A stretch of 64,000 nucleotides of DNA from assembly GCF_035666175.1 (NCBI RefSeq), contig NZ_CP142016.1:248001-312000 (forward strand), in the 5' to 3' direction. The notes under the pieces were generated by a model. The model was not told the DNA's origin, did not search any database, and was given only the letters and a program-made list of their open reading frames with translations. Below, piece after piece: positions 17,775 to 27,361 of the stretch (positions within the stretch are counted from its first letter, which is position 1; every line of letters begins with the position of its first letter). Source of the DNA: Riemerella anatipestifer. Its GTDB lineage: Bacteria > Bacteroidota > Bacteroidia > Flavobacteriales > Weeksellaceae. The position numbers and the translations under genes were made by a program.

Positions 17775-18493
17775 TCGTAGGTTTTCGCTGAATCTTTAAT
17801 CAGATGGTTGAGGGTTTTCATCTCGTTGGGTGTCAGCTCTCGCCACTTTCCTATTGGTAAATCTAGGTGGATATTCATAATTCTGATACGCTTTAGCTTC
17901 TTCACTTCGTATCCTAAGTATTCACACATACGGCGGATTTGTCTGTTTAATCCTTGAGTAAGCACAATCCTAAATTGCATTTTATCTAACTGTTCTACTT
18001 CACATTTTCTAGTAACTGCACCTAGTATTGGCACTCCTGCTCTCATCTGCTCTAGAAATTTATTGGTAATAGGCTTATCTACTCTTACAATATATTCCTT
18101 TTCGTGGTTGTTTCTTGCCCTTAATATTTTATTAACAATATCACCATCCGAAGTCAGCAATATTAAACCCTCACTGGGTTTATCTAATCTCCCTATCGGG
18201 AAAATGCGTTTGGGATATTTGATGTAATCAATAATATTATTCTTCTCTCGTTTAGTATCCGTTGTGCAAACAATACCCACAGGCTTATTAAATGCAATAT
18301 AAACATGCTCTTCATTTGGTTCAGCAATAAGTTTTCCATCTACTCTTATTTCGTCTTCCGCACTTACTTTAGTCCCTAATTCTGGTATTTTACCATTGAT
18401 GGTAATTCTCCCCTGTTCCAATATTTTATCCGCTTCCCTACGAGAACAAAAGCCTACTTCCGATAAATATTTATTGATTCTAACTTTTTCCAC
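17771..18493 (-). CDS. rluF: 23S rRNA pseudouridine synthase RluF
   Basis: Isomerises uridine to pseudouridine in 23S rRNA (U2604 in E. coli). An N-terminal S4 RNA-binding domain ([19 protein letters not shown]) precedes the RsuA-type catalytic domain with [18 protein letters not shown] carrying the catalytic Asp. Segments [15 protein letters not shown] and [20 protein letters not shown] match RluF closely and separate it from RluB and RsuA. The long basic tail of the E. coli enzyme is absent. The start is GTG. It is the last gene of a tight truB-orf-rluF operon, so two rRNA/tRNA pseudouridine synthases are co-expressed. Confidence 0.9.
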   Translation of the reverse strand: MEKVRINKYLSEVGFCSRREADKILEQGRITINGKIPELGTKVSAEDEIRVDGKLIAEPNEEHVYIAFNKPVGIVCTTDTKREKNNIIDYIKYPKRIFPIGRLDKPSEGLILLTSDGDIVNKILRARNNHEKEYIVRVDKPITNKFLEQMRAGVPILGAVTRKCEVEQLDKMQFRIVLTQGLNRQIRRMCEYLGYEVKKLKRIRIMNIHLDLPIGKWRELTPNEMKTLNHLIKDSAKTYD

Positions 18494-18496
18494 CCA

Positions 18497-19057
18497 CTAT
18501 AAATTTTTATTACTATAAAATACAATACCATAAGAGAAACCTATAAACCAATTCCCCATACTATAGCCTTCTAAAGACAGCTCAAACTTCTGCCCTAAAT
18601 TGCGATAAATAGAAGCATCAAACTTGCCAACACTTAGTCCCCAATACGCCGTATCATTAGCTGCGGAACGATTGAACTGTTTACCCAATTTTAGCCCAAT
18701 GTAGCCAAAATCGTGGTCTTCGGCTTTGGTAACAAAAATATAGGGATTGATGGTGTAATACAATAAATGATAATTATCCGAAACATAGCTATACTTAATT
18801 CCTCCAGAAATAGCCAACCAATTAAAAGGTTGTACGCCCAATTCAGAAGCAAACCCGTAAGCAAATTTTTCATCGCTTCGGCTATTATTTAATGTATGAT
18901 TATTGGTGTTAGTATTATCTCTTCTAAGAATAGAGGCTAAATCTAAGCCTACATTGGCATTTACTCCCGTAAATATCCCCAACTTATCTGACTTTTGTTT
19001 TTGGGCAAAACCTCCTAAAAAGATAAATGTAAAACAGAAGACTAAAAATTTATACAT
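18497..19057 (-). CDS. exported outer-membrane-type protein of unknown function
   Basis: A 186-residue protein with a signal peptide (MYKFLVFCFTFIFLGGFAQ) and alternating beta-strand patterns such as FAYGFASELGVQPFNWLAISGGIKY split over several strands, ending in an aromatic-rich strand WFIGFSYGIVFY. This looks like a small outer-membrane beta-barrel. Function not recognised. It sits 3 bp from both truB and rluF in the same operon, a position that says little about its role. Confidence 0.7.
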   Translation of the reverse strand: MYKFLVFCFTFIFLGGFAQKQKSDKLGIFTGVNANVGLDLASILRRDNTNTNNHTLNNSRSDEKFAYGFASELGVQPFNWLAISGGIKYSYVSDNYHLLYYTINPYIFVTKAEDHDFGYIGLKLGKQFNRSAANDTAYWGLSVGKFDASIYRNLGQKFELSLEGYSMGNWFIGFSYGIVFYSNKNL

Positions 19058-19060
19058 TTC

Positions 19061-19759
19061 TTAAATATCATTAGCAAAACTAAACTCATTCGTTAAAAAT
19101 TGCTCCGAAGCCTGTTCCACAGAAAAATCACCAATTTTGGTTCTTCTTAGCTGTGTAAGGTAGGCTCCTACGCCTAAAGCCTGACCTATGTCGTGTGCCA
19201 AACTTCGGATATAAGTCCCTTTAGAACACCCCACGCTAAACCTCACAAAAGGCCAATCAATCTCTATATTATCTATAAAGTAAATGGTGGTTTGTCTCTT
19301 CTTCAATTCTACTTCCTCTCCTGCTCTAGCAAGATTATATGCTCTTTCGCCATCTACTTTAATCGCAGAAAATATGGGTGGCGTTTGGTCTATCTCTCCC
19401 ACAAAACTACTCAATGTTTCTAAAATTTGCTCTTTAGTGATGGCACTAATATCTTGTGGTAGTATTTCTGGTTCTTCGGTGTCATAAGAAGCCGTCTGGA
19501 CTCCAATTTTTATTTCGGTGTGGTACTCTTTTGGAGCGTTTTGTATTTCTGGGATAGTCTTAGTTGCTTTGCCTGTACATACCACCAAAAGCCCTGTGGC
19601 TCTAGGGTCTAATGTACCTGCATGACCAATTTTAATCTTCTTTAGCTTAAACTCTCTTTTTAGTTTGAATTTTATCTTGTTAACCGCCTGAAAGGAAGTC
19701 CAATCCAAAGGCTTATCTACCAAAAATACCTGTCCAGCCTGTATTTCTTCTAATATCAT
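19061..19759 (-). CDS. truB: tRNA pseudouridine-55 synthase
   Basis: Makes pseudouridine 55 in the T-loop of tRNAs. The 232-residue protein shows the catalytic motif GHAGTLDPRATGLLVV with the catalytic Asp near residue 51, and the conserved SKGTYIRSLAHDIG block. The C-terminal PUA domain of longer TruB proteins is absent, as usual in short forms. I choose the ATG at 19757-19759 over the adjacent GTG. A consensus promoter element is 20 bp upstream. Confidence 0.95.
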   Translation of the reverse strand: MILEEIQAGQVFLVDKPLDWTSFQAVNKIKFKLKREFKLKKIKIGHAGTLDPRATGLLVVCTGKATKTIPEIQNAPKEYHTEIKIGVQTASYDTEEPEILPQDISAITKEQILETLSSFVGEIDQTPPIFSAIKVDGERAYNLARAGEEVELKKRQTTIYFIDNIEIDWPFVRFSVGCSKGTYIRSLAHDIGQALGVGAYLTQLRRTKIGDFSVEQASEQFLTNEFSFANDI

Positions 19760-19779
19760 CACTTCTATATTCTCTGCTA

Positions 19780-19787
19780 CAAAAATA
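19780..19787 (-). promoter_or_regulatory. Bacteroidota -7 promoter element for the truB operon
   Basis: Minus-strand TATTTTTG, exact TAnnTTTG, 20 bp before the truB ATG. Confidence 0.6.
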
Positions 19788-19907
19788 ACAATTAAGTTTT
19801 ACTCATTAACATCATCATAAGGTTTATTCATAAAATTAACATAGCTTAAAGAAATACTTTTTTGATATTTAATTAAATCAAATGAGAGTTAATTCTGTCG
19901 TAATACT

Positions 19908-19915
19908 TATATTTG
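19908..19915 (+). promoter_or_regulatory. Bacteroidota -7 promoter element for pyrH-frr
   Basis: TATATTTG, exact consensus, about 52 bp before the pyrH ATG, giving a leader of about 48 bases. Confidence 0.6.
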
Positions 19916-19952
19916 CAGAGGAAATTTTAGTCCAAAGTAAATATTGATTTAA

Positions 19953-20675
<723 letters not shown>

Positions 20676-20711
20676 GAATTTTATATAATTAAAAAATAAT
20701 CATTAAATAAA

Positions 20712-21266
20712 ATGGAAGAAATACAGTTGATATTAGACAATGCTCGTCAGGAAATGGACGCTGCGATTAAACACCTAGAACACGCTTTCTTAAAGATTAG
20801 AGCTGGGCGTGCTTCTACGGCTATGGTACAAGATGTAATGGTGGAATATTATGGTAGCCCTACGCCTCTTAACCAAGTTGCGAATATTTCTATCCCTGAT
20901 GCGATGACTATTGCTATCCAACCTTGGGACAGGTCAGCTATTAAGGATGTAGAGAAGGGGATTATTAACTCTAACTTAGGGTTTGCTCCGTCTAACAATG
21001 GTGATACTATTATCCTAAATGTACCCCCGCTAACTGAAGAGAGAAGAAAAGACCTTGCAAAGCAAGCTAAAGCGGAAGCAGAACAGACTAAAGTAACTGT
21101 AAGAAATGCAAGACAAGACGCTATGAAAGACCTTAAGAAGCTAGACGGTGTATCCGAAGATATTATTAAAGATACCGAAAACGAGGTTCAGCAACTTACA
21201 GATAAGTACATCAGCATGATAGACTACCACTACAAACACAAAGAGGTGGATATTATGAAAATATAA
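20712..21266 (+). CDS. frr: ribosome recycling factor
   Basis: Splits post-termination ribosomes together with EF-G. The 184-residue length is standard. The N-terminal helix contains LKIRAGRASTAMV and the central region IPPL-like TIILNVPPLTEERRKDL followed by the long helical bundle. Second gene of the pyrH-frr operon, closed by a hairpin terminator. Confidence 0.97.
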   Translation: MEEIQLILDNARQEMDAAIKHLEHAFLKIRAGRASTAMVQDVMVEYYGSPTPLNQVANISIPDAMTIAIQPWDRSAIKDVEKGIINSNLGFAPSNNGDTIILNVPPLTEERRKDLAKQAKAEAEQTKVTVRNARQDAMKDLKKLDGVSEDIIKDTENEVQQLTDKYISMIDYHYKHKEVDIMKI

Positions 21267-21272
21267 AAACTA

Positions 21273-21301
21273 AAGCTACCTTTTTAGGTAGCTTATTTTT
21301 T
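21273..21301 (+). terminator. rho-independent terminator after frr
   Basis: An 8-bp stem AAGCTACC/GGTAGCTT with a 6-base loop, followed by a T-rich run, directly after the frr stop. Confidence 0.85.
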
Positions 21302-21390
21302 CAAATGTTACTGTATATCATCTACTTTTCTTCAAAAGATTGATTAGTCTATAATAAGTTAAACTCAACCCTATCTAAACTTCCTAAATT

Positions 21391-21798
21391 ATGGAATTTA
21401 AAATATCTACCATCGAAGAGTGGCAAGAAGTTATCCATCAAATTTTGCCTCAACTAAAACACCCTATCCTTTTATTAAAGGGAAACTTAGGTGTTGGTAA
21501 GACCTCTTTTACTCAATTTTTATTGAAGACTCTTGGCAGTACAGACGAGGTTTCCTCCCCTACTTACGCCATTGTAAATGAGTATGCTTGCCCAAAAGGC
21601 AACATCTATCATTTTGATTTATATAGAATGAAATCCATTGATGAGGCATTTGACATCGGTATCGAAGAATATCTAGAAACAGGTTTTTTATCTATCATTG
21701 AATGGCCAGAAATTTATGAGCCTGAACTTGAAGGAATCCCCTATCACGAGATGAAGATAGAAAATATAGAAGGAGAAAGGCATATTGTGTTTAAATGA
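21391..21798 (+). CDS. tsaE: tRNA threonylcarbamoyladenosine biosynthesis ATPase TsaE
   Basis: A small P-loop ATPase of the t6A tRNA-modification complex with TsaB and TsaD. The 135-residue protein has Walker A GNLGVGKTS (31-39), SSPTYAIVNEY and the FDLYR segment typical of TsaE. The Sua5/YrdC-type gene, which acts in the same pathway, lies about 6.4 kb downstream. Assignment firm. Confidence 0.94.
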   Translation: MEFKISTIEEWQEVIHQILPQLKHPILLLKGNLGVGKTSFTQFLLKTLGSTDEVSSPTYAIVNEYACPKGNIYHFDLYRMKSIDEAFDIGIEEYLETGFLSIIEWPEIYEPELEGIPYHEMKIENIEGERHIVFK

Positions 21799-21802
21799 TT
21801 CT

Positions 21803-21810
21803 TATATTTG
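21803..21810 (+). promoter_or_regulatory. Bacteroidota -7 promoter element for the Ald-like gene
   Basis: TATATTTG, exact consensus, 37 bp before the ATG at 21848 and only 4 bp after the tsaE stop. Confidence 0.6.
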
Positions 21811-21847
21811 CTTATATTTTTCATATACTGAATAATCCCTAATAACT

Positions 21848-23038
21848 ATGAGTAGCACTATATTTACTCCATTTAAAGAAGAGCAGCTTCTACCAAAAGA
21901 AGAAAGATTAGAAATTATAAAAAAAGGACAAAGACTTTTTATAGGTGTTCCTAAAGAGACTTGCCTAAACGAGAAAAGACTATGCCTAACTCCTGATGCA
22001 GTACAAGTTCTCACACAAAATGGTCACCAAGTAGTCGTAGAAAGTGGAGCAGGAAAAGGTTCATTTTTTACAGATTTACAATACTCCGAAGCAGGAGCTA
22101 TCATCACTAACGACCCTAAAGAAGCTTTTGGACAGCAACTTATACTAAAGATAAACCCACCTACAGAGGAAGAGATTGATTATTTAAAGCCTTCAGCTTT
22201 TTTGATTTCAGCACTACAAGTTAACCTTCAGACGCCTCATTATTTTAAAAAATTAGCCGAAAGAAAAATCACTGCTATTGCTTTTGAATTTATTAAAGAT
22301 GAATATCAACAATTAGCTTTAGTAAGGCTTATTGGAGAAATTGCAGGTAATGTTTCTATCCTTTATGCTTCAGAACTTTTAGCTCAGTCTAACGGCTTAA
22401 TGCTTGGCGTCATTACAGGTGTAAGACCTACCGAAGTAGTGGTTTTAGGAGCAGGTATTGTGGGCGAGTTTGCTACAAAAACGGCTATCGGTCTAGGTGC
22501 TAATGTTAGGGTTTTTGATAATTCTTTAGCCAAATTAAGAAGATTACATAATTTTATAAACAATAGGGTTTCTACCTCAATTATTGACCCTAAAGAACTG
22601 ACGAAAAGTCTCAGAAGAGCCGATATTGTAATAGGAGCTTTGCAAAGGCATAATCTTCCTCCTGTTGTAACGGAAGAGATGGTACAACTCATGAAAAAAG
22701 GCAGTGTAATTATTGACCTTACTATTGATTACGGAAAGTCTATTGAAACCGCCGAACTTACCACCCAAGAAAATCCTACAATTATAAAACACGAGGTGGT
22801 TCACTCTGGAATTCCAAACCTGACTTCTAAAACGCCTAGAACTACAACTAAAGCTATTAGCAACTTCTTCCTAAGTTACCTATTACAATCTGACCATGAA
22901 GGAGGTTTAGAAACTATGCTTCTAAAAAATACCAGCAGCAAAGATTCTATATACATGTACAAAGGCAGACATACAAAGAAAATTATTTGTGAAAAATTTG
23001 GATTAAACTATCACGATATAAACTTATTAACCTTCTAA
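21848..23038 (+). CDS. alanine dehydrogenase/transhydrogenase-family protein with altered catalytic residues
   Basis: A 396-residue protein of the Ald/PNT fold: substrate domain beginning FIGVPKETCLNEKRLCLTPD, nucleotide-binding loop VVLGAGIVGEFA, and IIDLTIDYG. Compared by eye with Mycobacterium tuberculosis Ald, the substrate Arg is kept (Arg44) and the Asp of the D-Q/Y-G motif is kept, but the catalytic Lys75 position is Asn103 (ILKINPP) and the His96 position is Gln124 (ISALQVNL). Flavobacterial genomes usually label such proteins alanine dehydrogenase; true L-alanine activity is doubtful. Its stop overlaps the next start as TAATG, coupling it to an unknown gene and tyrA. Confidence 0.75.
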   Translation: MSSTIFTPFKEEQLLPKEERLEIIKKGQRLFIGVPKETCLNEKRLCLTPDAVQVLTQNGHQVVVESGAGKGSFFTDLQYSEAGAIITNDPKEAFGQQLILKINPPTEEEIDYLKPSAFLISALQVNLQTPHYFKKLAERKITAIAFEFIKDEYQQLALVRLIGEIAGNVSILYASELLAQSNGLMLGVITGVRPTEVVVLGAGIVGEFATKTAIGLGANVRVFDNSLAKLRRLHNFINNRVSTSIIDPKELTKSLRRADIVIGALQRHNLPPVVTEEMVQLMKKGSVIIDLTIDYGKSIETAELTTQENPTIIKHEVVHSGIPNLTSKTPRTTTKAISNFFLSYLLQSDHEGGLETMLLKNTSSKDSIYMYKGRHTKKIICEKFGLNYHDINLLTF

Positions 23039-23409
23039 TGAGAAAACTCAAATTTTATTTAATAGGAGTTATACCAGGATTTATTATTGTATTTTTTGTA
23101 CTTAATCAGAAAGGAGTGAGTTGTAGTGGCTACCTTCCTAACAGCCGTGTAATAGCAGAAACCCTATCTAAAGAGTTCAGCTATTCTGAGGAGTTTAAAA
23201 CTCAAATGCAACACCTACAAATCACTGAAAGTTTTTTAAAAGATAGCCTTATTACCCACGGTGAAATAGATTTCCAAAAGAGTAATGCTCAAAAAAAGCC
23301 TTGCCCTTCTTATCTACTCTACTATCCTAAAAAAAATCCGATGTACGAAATCAGTTTTGAAAAATGTGAGAAAGAAGCTCGTTTCTTTAACCTTAAATCT
23401 CTTAAATAA
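23038..23409 (+). CDS. small membrane-anchored protein of unknown function
   Basis: A 123-residue protein with one N-terminal membrane helix (about 5-23) and a soluble part containing three cysteines (VSCSG, KPCPSY, KCEKEA). No family recognised. It overlaps both neighbours by a single base (TAATG on each side), so translation of Ald-like, this protein and tyrA is probably coupled. The cysteines on the exported side could form a disulfide, which is inference. Confidence 0.7.
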   Translation: MRKLKFYLIGVIPGFIIVFFVLNQKGVSCSGYLPNSRVIAETLSKEFSYSEEFKTQMQHLQITESFLKDSLITHGEIDFQKSNAQKKPCPSYLLYYPKKNPMYEISFEKCEKEARFFNLKSLK

Positions 23410-24251
23410 TGGTTGTAGGACTAATTGGCGTTGGGTTAATTGGTGGTTCAATGGCTTTAAAGCTGAAAAGTAAAAATACCTCAATAAAAATATGTGGTAC
23501 AGATAACTCCATAAACCACCTCAACGAAGCCTTAGCATTAGGCATCATAGATGAAGCTGATGATTTAGAAAATACGGTAAAAAAGGCTGACCTCATCATC
23601 ATAGCGATTCCTGTAGATGCTACCCAAAAGATACTACCTAATGTATTGGATTTACTAGACCAACATCAAACCGTAATGGATACTGGTTCTACAAAGTTAG
23701 GGATTGTAAATGCTATCAAAAATCATGAAAATAGAAATCGTTTCGTAGCTTCGCACCCTATGTGGGGGACGGAAAACAGCGGACCTAAGTCAGCCCAATT
23801 AGACTCTTTTTCTGGTAGAGTAGCTGTTCTTTGCGATGCTAAAGATTCTGCAAAAGACGCTGTGGAAAAGGTATCCGAAGTTTACCAACTTTTGGAAATG
23901 AACCTCGTGGAAATGACTTCCGAACAGCACGATATACACACGGCTTATATTTCGCACATTTCACACATTACCTCTTATGCTCTAGCCAATACGGTTTTAG
24001 AAAAAGAGAAGGAAGAAGATACTATTTTCCAGTTAGCCAGTTCGGGATTTTCTAGCACGGTAAGGTTAGCAAAATCTCACCCCGAAATGTGGGTTCCTAT
24101 CTTTAAACAAAATAAAGAGAATGTACTAGATGTACTTAATGAGCATATTTCTCAATTAAGAAAATTTAAAGCTGCATTAGAGAAAGAAAATTATGATTTC
24201 CTAGAAGAACTCATCAAAAATGCCAACAAAATAAGAGGTATTTTGAAATAA
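23409..24251 (+). CDS. tyrA: prephenate dehydrogenase
   Basis: Oxidatively decarboxylates prephenate to 4-hydroxyphenylpyruvate in tyrosine synthesis. The 280-residue protein has the NAD-binding loop VGLIGVGLIGGSMA at the N-terminus, the conserved SHPMWGTENSGP with its catalytic-region His, and the helical dimerisation domain with HDIHTAYISHISH. There is no fused chorismate mutase or ACT domain. It is coupled to the preceding small gene. Confidence 0.92.
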   Translation: MVVGLIGVGLIGGSMALKLKSKNTSIKICGTDNSINHLNEALALGIIDEADDLENTVKKADLIIIAIPVDATQKILPNVLDLLDQHQTVMDTGSTKLGIVNAIKNHENRNRFVASHPMWGTENSGPKSAQLDSFSGRVAVLCDAKDSAKDAVEKVSEVYQLLEMNLVEMTSEQHDIHTAYISHISHITSYALANTVLEKEKEEDTIFQLASSGFSSTVRLAKSHPEMWVPIFKQNKENVLDVLNEHISQLRKFKAALEKENYDFLEELIKNANKIRGILK

Positions 24252-24261
24252 ATTTTTAATA

Positions 24262-26010
24262 ATGATTATTAACTTTAAACTTCTCTATATATTTTCCTTT
24301 ATCATCAGCACCCTAGGGATTGTTGCTTTCTTTGGCGATTTTGGTTTTAACCAATCTAAAGATTCTAGAATGATGTTTGATGGCTACTACCACTTCGCTA
24401 TTGCCATAGGACTCATCTCCACTGCTGCCAGATATTATGAGAAAAGAACTTCTGTTAATCGGAAAGCCTTTATTTTTGATTTAGCTACAGTAATATTTAC
24501 GGTGGTTATTTTCTACTTTCATTTTTTAAGCCCATTGTACGGTAGCCTAGACCGTTTTTTTGAAAGTAGATATTGGGTTATTATGGCAGTGGTATTTACT
24601 TTTATAAGAGAGTTTTCGGATTTGAAAATCAATTTTAAAAGGACGATACTCAATCCAGCCCAATTATTCATCAGTAGTTTTATTGTGATTATACTAATGG
24701 GAGCTTTTCTGCTCACGCTCCCCAAAGCTACCACACACGGGATTTCGTTTTTAGATGCTTTGTTTACCTCTACTAGTGCGGTTTGTGTTACGGGCTTATC
24801 GGTACTGAATACGGGTAGTGATTTTACAACTTTTGGTAAACTTATCATTATTATTTTAATTCAGATTGGAGGTTTAGGGATTTTAACTTTCGCAAGTTAT
24901 TTTAGCTACTTTTTCAAAGGTGGCACTTCTTACGAAAACCAATTGGCTCTAAGCGATATGACGAGTTCAAAAAAACTCGGCGATGTGTTTTCCACTCTAA
25001 AAAACATTATTCTCATTACTTTTGGGATAGAACTCTTCTCTGGAATTTTGATATATACAAGTGTAAGCTCCACTCTGTTCACCTCGGAGTTTCAGCATAT
25101 CTTTTTTTCTATTTTCCATTCCGTATCTGCCTTTTGTAATGCAGGATTTTCTACGCTAGATGCTAGTCTTTATGATGAGGCTTATCGGTACAATTACTAC
25201 TTGCATTTAGTTATTATTTTCACCTTTGTGTTCGGTGGTTTAGGCTTCCCTATCGTGGTAAATATCATCAATTATATTAAATACAAAATTGCCCATATAA
25301 GTCCATTCTCCGAACAAAAAAGAATGTATAGACCGTGGGTATTAACCTTAGATAGCCGCATCACTTTGGTAACCACCGTATCGCTCACGATAGTTGGTAC
25401 TATTATTTTTTACATTTTAGAATATCACAATACCTTAGCAGAACACGAAGGTTTTGGGAAATTCGTAACCGCTTTATTTGGTGCTACTACGCCTAGGACA
25501 GCAGGATTTAATACCATTAACAACGCTTCTATGTCCTTCCCTACCATTATGGTTATATTTTTACTTATGTGGGTAGGAGCTTCGCCACAATCTACAGGTG
25601 GTGGTATTAAAACGAATACTTTTGCCATAGCATTTCTTAATGTATTAAGCCTTGCTAAGGGTAAATCTAAAGTAGAAATTTTCCGAAGAGAAATCGCGGA
25701 TATTTCTATACGAAGAGCTTTTGCTATTATGACTTTATCTCTTATGGCGATAGGATTGGGCATTATGCTCATTACTTTTTTTGACCCAGACAAAAACCTT
25801 CTAGATATTTCTTTTGAATGTTTCTCTGCTTATAGTACCGTAGGACTAAGCTTAGGCATTACCGCCTCTCTAAGTGAAGCCTCTAAAATGGTACTCATAG
25901 GCATTATGTTTGTGGGGCGTATCAGTATGTTGTCATTAGCTATTGCCATCGTTAAAAAATCTAAGTATAAAAATTACAGCTATCCAAAGGAAGAAATTAC
26001 CATAAATTAA
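24262..26010 (+). CDS. TrkH/KtrB-family potassium uptake membrane subunit
   Basis: A K+ channel-like transporter in the inner membrane. The 582-residue protein has an N-terminal extension of about four helices followed by four M1-P-M2 repeats; the four filter loops read SAVCVTGLS, SAFCNAGFS, TPRTAGFNT and SAYSTVGLS, each with the expected glycine. SPQSTGGGIKTNT is the conserved segment after the third pore. The RCK subunit gene follows 6 bp later. Trk versus Ktr cannot be settled by eye; the single-RCK partner favours Ktr. Confidence 0.93.
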   Translation: MIINFKLLYIFSFIISTLGIVAFFGDFGFNQSKDSRMMFDGYYHFAIAIGLISTAARYYEKRTSVNRKAFIFDLATVIFTVVIFYFHFLSPLYGSLDRFFESRYWVIMAVVFTFIREFSDLKINFKRTILNPAQLFISSFIVIILMGAFLLTLPKATTHGISFLDALFTSTSAVCVTGLSVLNTGSDFTTFGKLIIIILIQIGGLGILTFASYFSYFFKGGTSYENQLALSDMTSSKKLGDVFSTLKNIILITFGIELFSGILIYTSVSSTLFTSEFQHIFFSIFHSVSAFCNAGFSTLDASLYDEAYRYNYYLHLVIIFTFVFGGLGFPIVVNIINYIKYKIAHISPFSEQKRMYRPWVLTLDSRITLVTTVSLTIVGTIIFYILEYHNTLAEHEGFGKFVTALFGATTPRTAGFNTINNASMSFPTIMVIFLLMWVGASPQSTGGGIKTNTFAIAFLNVLSLAKGKSKVEIFRREIADISIRRAFAIMTLSLMAIGLGIMLITFFDPDKNLLDISFECFSAYSTVGLSLGITASLSEASKMVLIGIMFVGRISMLSLAIAIVKKSKYKNYSYPKEEITIN

Positions 26011-26016
26011 AGACAA

Positions 26017-26709
26017 ATGAAATATATTATAGTAGGATTAGGAAACTTTGGAGCTTCTTTAGCTCAAAAACTAACGGCTCAAGGCAACGAAGTTATCGGG
26101 ATAGATAATAGTGCCGCCAAAGTAGATGCCTATAAAGAAAAAATATCGCATACCATCTGTATGGATTCTACCGATGAATTTACTGTTTCGGGGCTTCCCA
26201 TCAAAGAAACTGATATTTTCGTGGTTGCTATTGGCGAAGACCAAGGTGCTAATGTAATGACCACCGCTCTCCTTAAAAACTTACAAGTAAAACGACTCAT
26301 CAGCCGTGCCATCAATCCTCTTCACGAAAAAGTATTACAAGCCATTGGCGTTGATGAAATAGTACACCCAGAAGAAGAAACAGCCGAAAGATGGGCAAAA
26401 AAACTATGTCTAAGCAATGTTGTAGATTCTTTTGAACTAAACCAAGAATATAGCATTATAGAAGCTAAAGTACCAGAAGAATATATTGGGAAGACTATTC
26501 GTGAGATAGATTTCCGCAAAAAATACAACTTAGCCGTTCTTACCATTATAAGGAAAGTAGAAGTTAAAAGTCTTTTAGGCAAAACCAAAACAGAAAACAA
26601 AGTACTAGGTGTGGCAGCTACAGATACTCTACTAGAAACTAATGATATACTAGTAATTTATGGTTCTAACAAAGATTTAAAAGGTTTTTTAAAACAAAAA
26701 ATGGATTAA
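26017..26709 (+). CDS. TrkA/KtrA-type RCK regulatory subunit
   Basis: A cytosolic gating ring subunit that binds nucleotide and controls the neighbouring K+ transporter. The 230-residue protein has one RCK-N domain with the loop IVGLGNFGASLA and the acidic end of strand 2 (GIDNS), followed by an RCK-C domain. One RCK unit, as in KtrA, rather than two as in E. coli TrkA. Genes in order transporter-regulator form a clear two-gene system. Confidence 0.93.
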   Translation: MKYIIVGLGNFGASLAQKLTAQGNEVIGIDNSAAKVDAYKEKISHTICMDSTDEFTVSGLPIKETDIFVVAIGEDQGANVMTTALLKNLQVKRLISRAINPLHEKVLQAIGVDEIVHPEEETAERWAKKLCLSNVVDSFELNQEYSIIEAKVPEEYIGKTIREIDFRKKYNLAVLTIIRKVEVKSLLGKTKTENKVLGVAATDTLLETNDILVIYGSNKDLKGFLKQKMD

Positions 26710-26712
26710 AAA

Positions 26713-27333
26713 ATGAAACTTGGTAGAGATTTAATCAAACGAATTAAAGCTGCTCCTCTAGAAGGAGAAAATGCTCATAAAATTTATGCTCCTCCCCAAA
26801 GACCTCTCTACTCTTATGACGAAATAATGGCTAAAAAACCAAAGTTAGCTGCTGTTAACATTTTACTTTATCTCAAAAATAACCAATGGCATATCCCACT
26901 TATGGTAAGAACAGCTAATGTTAATGACAAACATAGTGGACAAATCTCTTTACCTGGTGGAAAAAAAGAAGTTTCTGATGAAACATTTGCCCACACCGCT
27001 CTGCGTGAAACTACAGAGGAACTAGGCATTATTCGTCCTTACTTGAGGTTGATACGAAGTTTAAGTCCGTTGTATATTCCGCCTAGTAATTTTTATGTTC
27101 ATACTTATGTTTCGTATACTAAAAAAAATCCAAAATTCACTCTACAAGAATCTGAAGCCCAAGAGCTGATAGAACTACCTCTATCCTTACTTTTAGACCT
27201 ACCAAAACAACCCTCTAAAATTTTATTTGACAAACATATAGAAGTCCCTGTGATACAATATAAAAACTATAATATTTGGGGTGCTACTTCTATGATTTTG
27301 TACGAGTTTAGCCAGTTGTTAAAAAATATGTAA
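26713..27333 (+). CDS. Nudix hydrolase, coenzyme A pyrophosphatase type
   Basis: The 206-residue protein holds a Nudix box starting at GGKKEVSDETFAHTALRETT and ending EELGI, preceded by the CoA-pyrophosphatase signature region LMVRTANVNDKHSGQISLPG. This group cleaves CoA into phosphopantetheine and 3',5'-ADP. It starts 3 bp after the RCK gene, so it may be co-transcribed, but the link is probably only positional. Confidence 0.87.
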   Translation: MKLGRDLIKRIKAAPLEGENAHKIYAPPQRPLYSYDEIMAKKPKLAAVNILLYLKNNQWHIPLMVRTANVNDKHSGQISLPGGKKEVSDETFAHTALRETTEELGIIRPYLRLIRSLSPLYIPPSNFYVHTYVSYTKKNPKFTLQESEAQELIELPLSLLLDLPKQPSKILFDKHIEVPVIQYKNYNIWGATSMILYEFSQLLKNM

Positions 27334-27338
27334 ATTTG
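27331..27338 (+). promoter_or_regulatory. Bacteroidota -7 promoter element for the acyltransferase gene
   Basis: TAAATTTG, exact consensus; it overlaps the stop codon of the Nudix gene and lies 23 bp before the ATG at 27362. Confidence 0.55.
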
Positions 27339-27361
27339 CATGCTAAACATAGGCGTAACCA

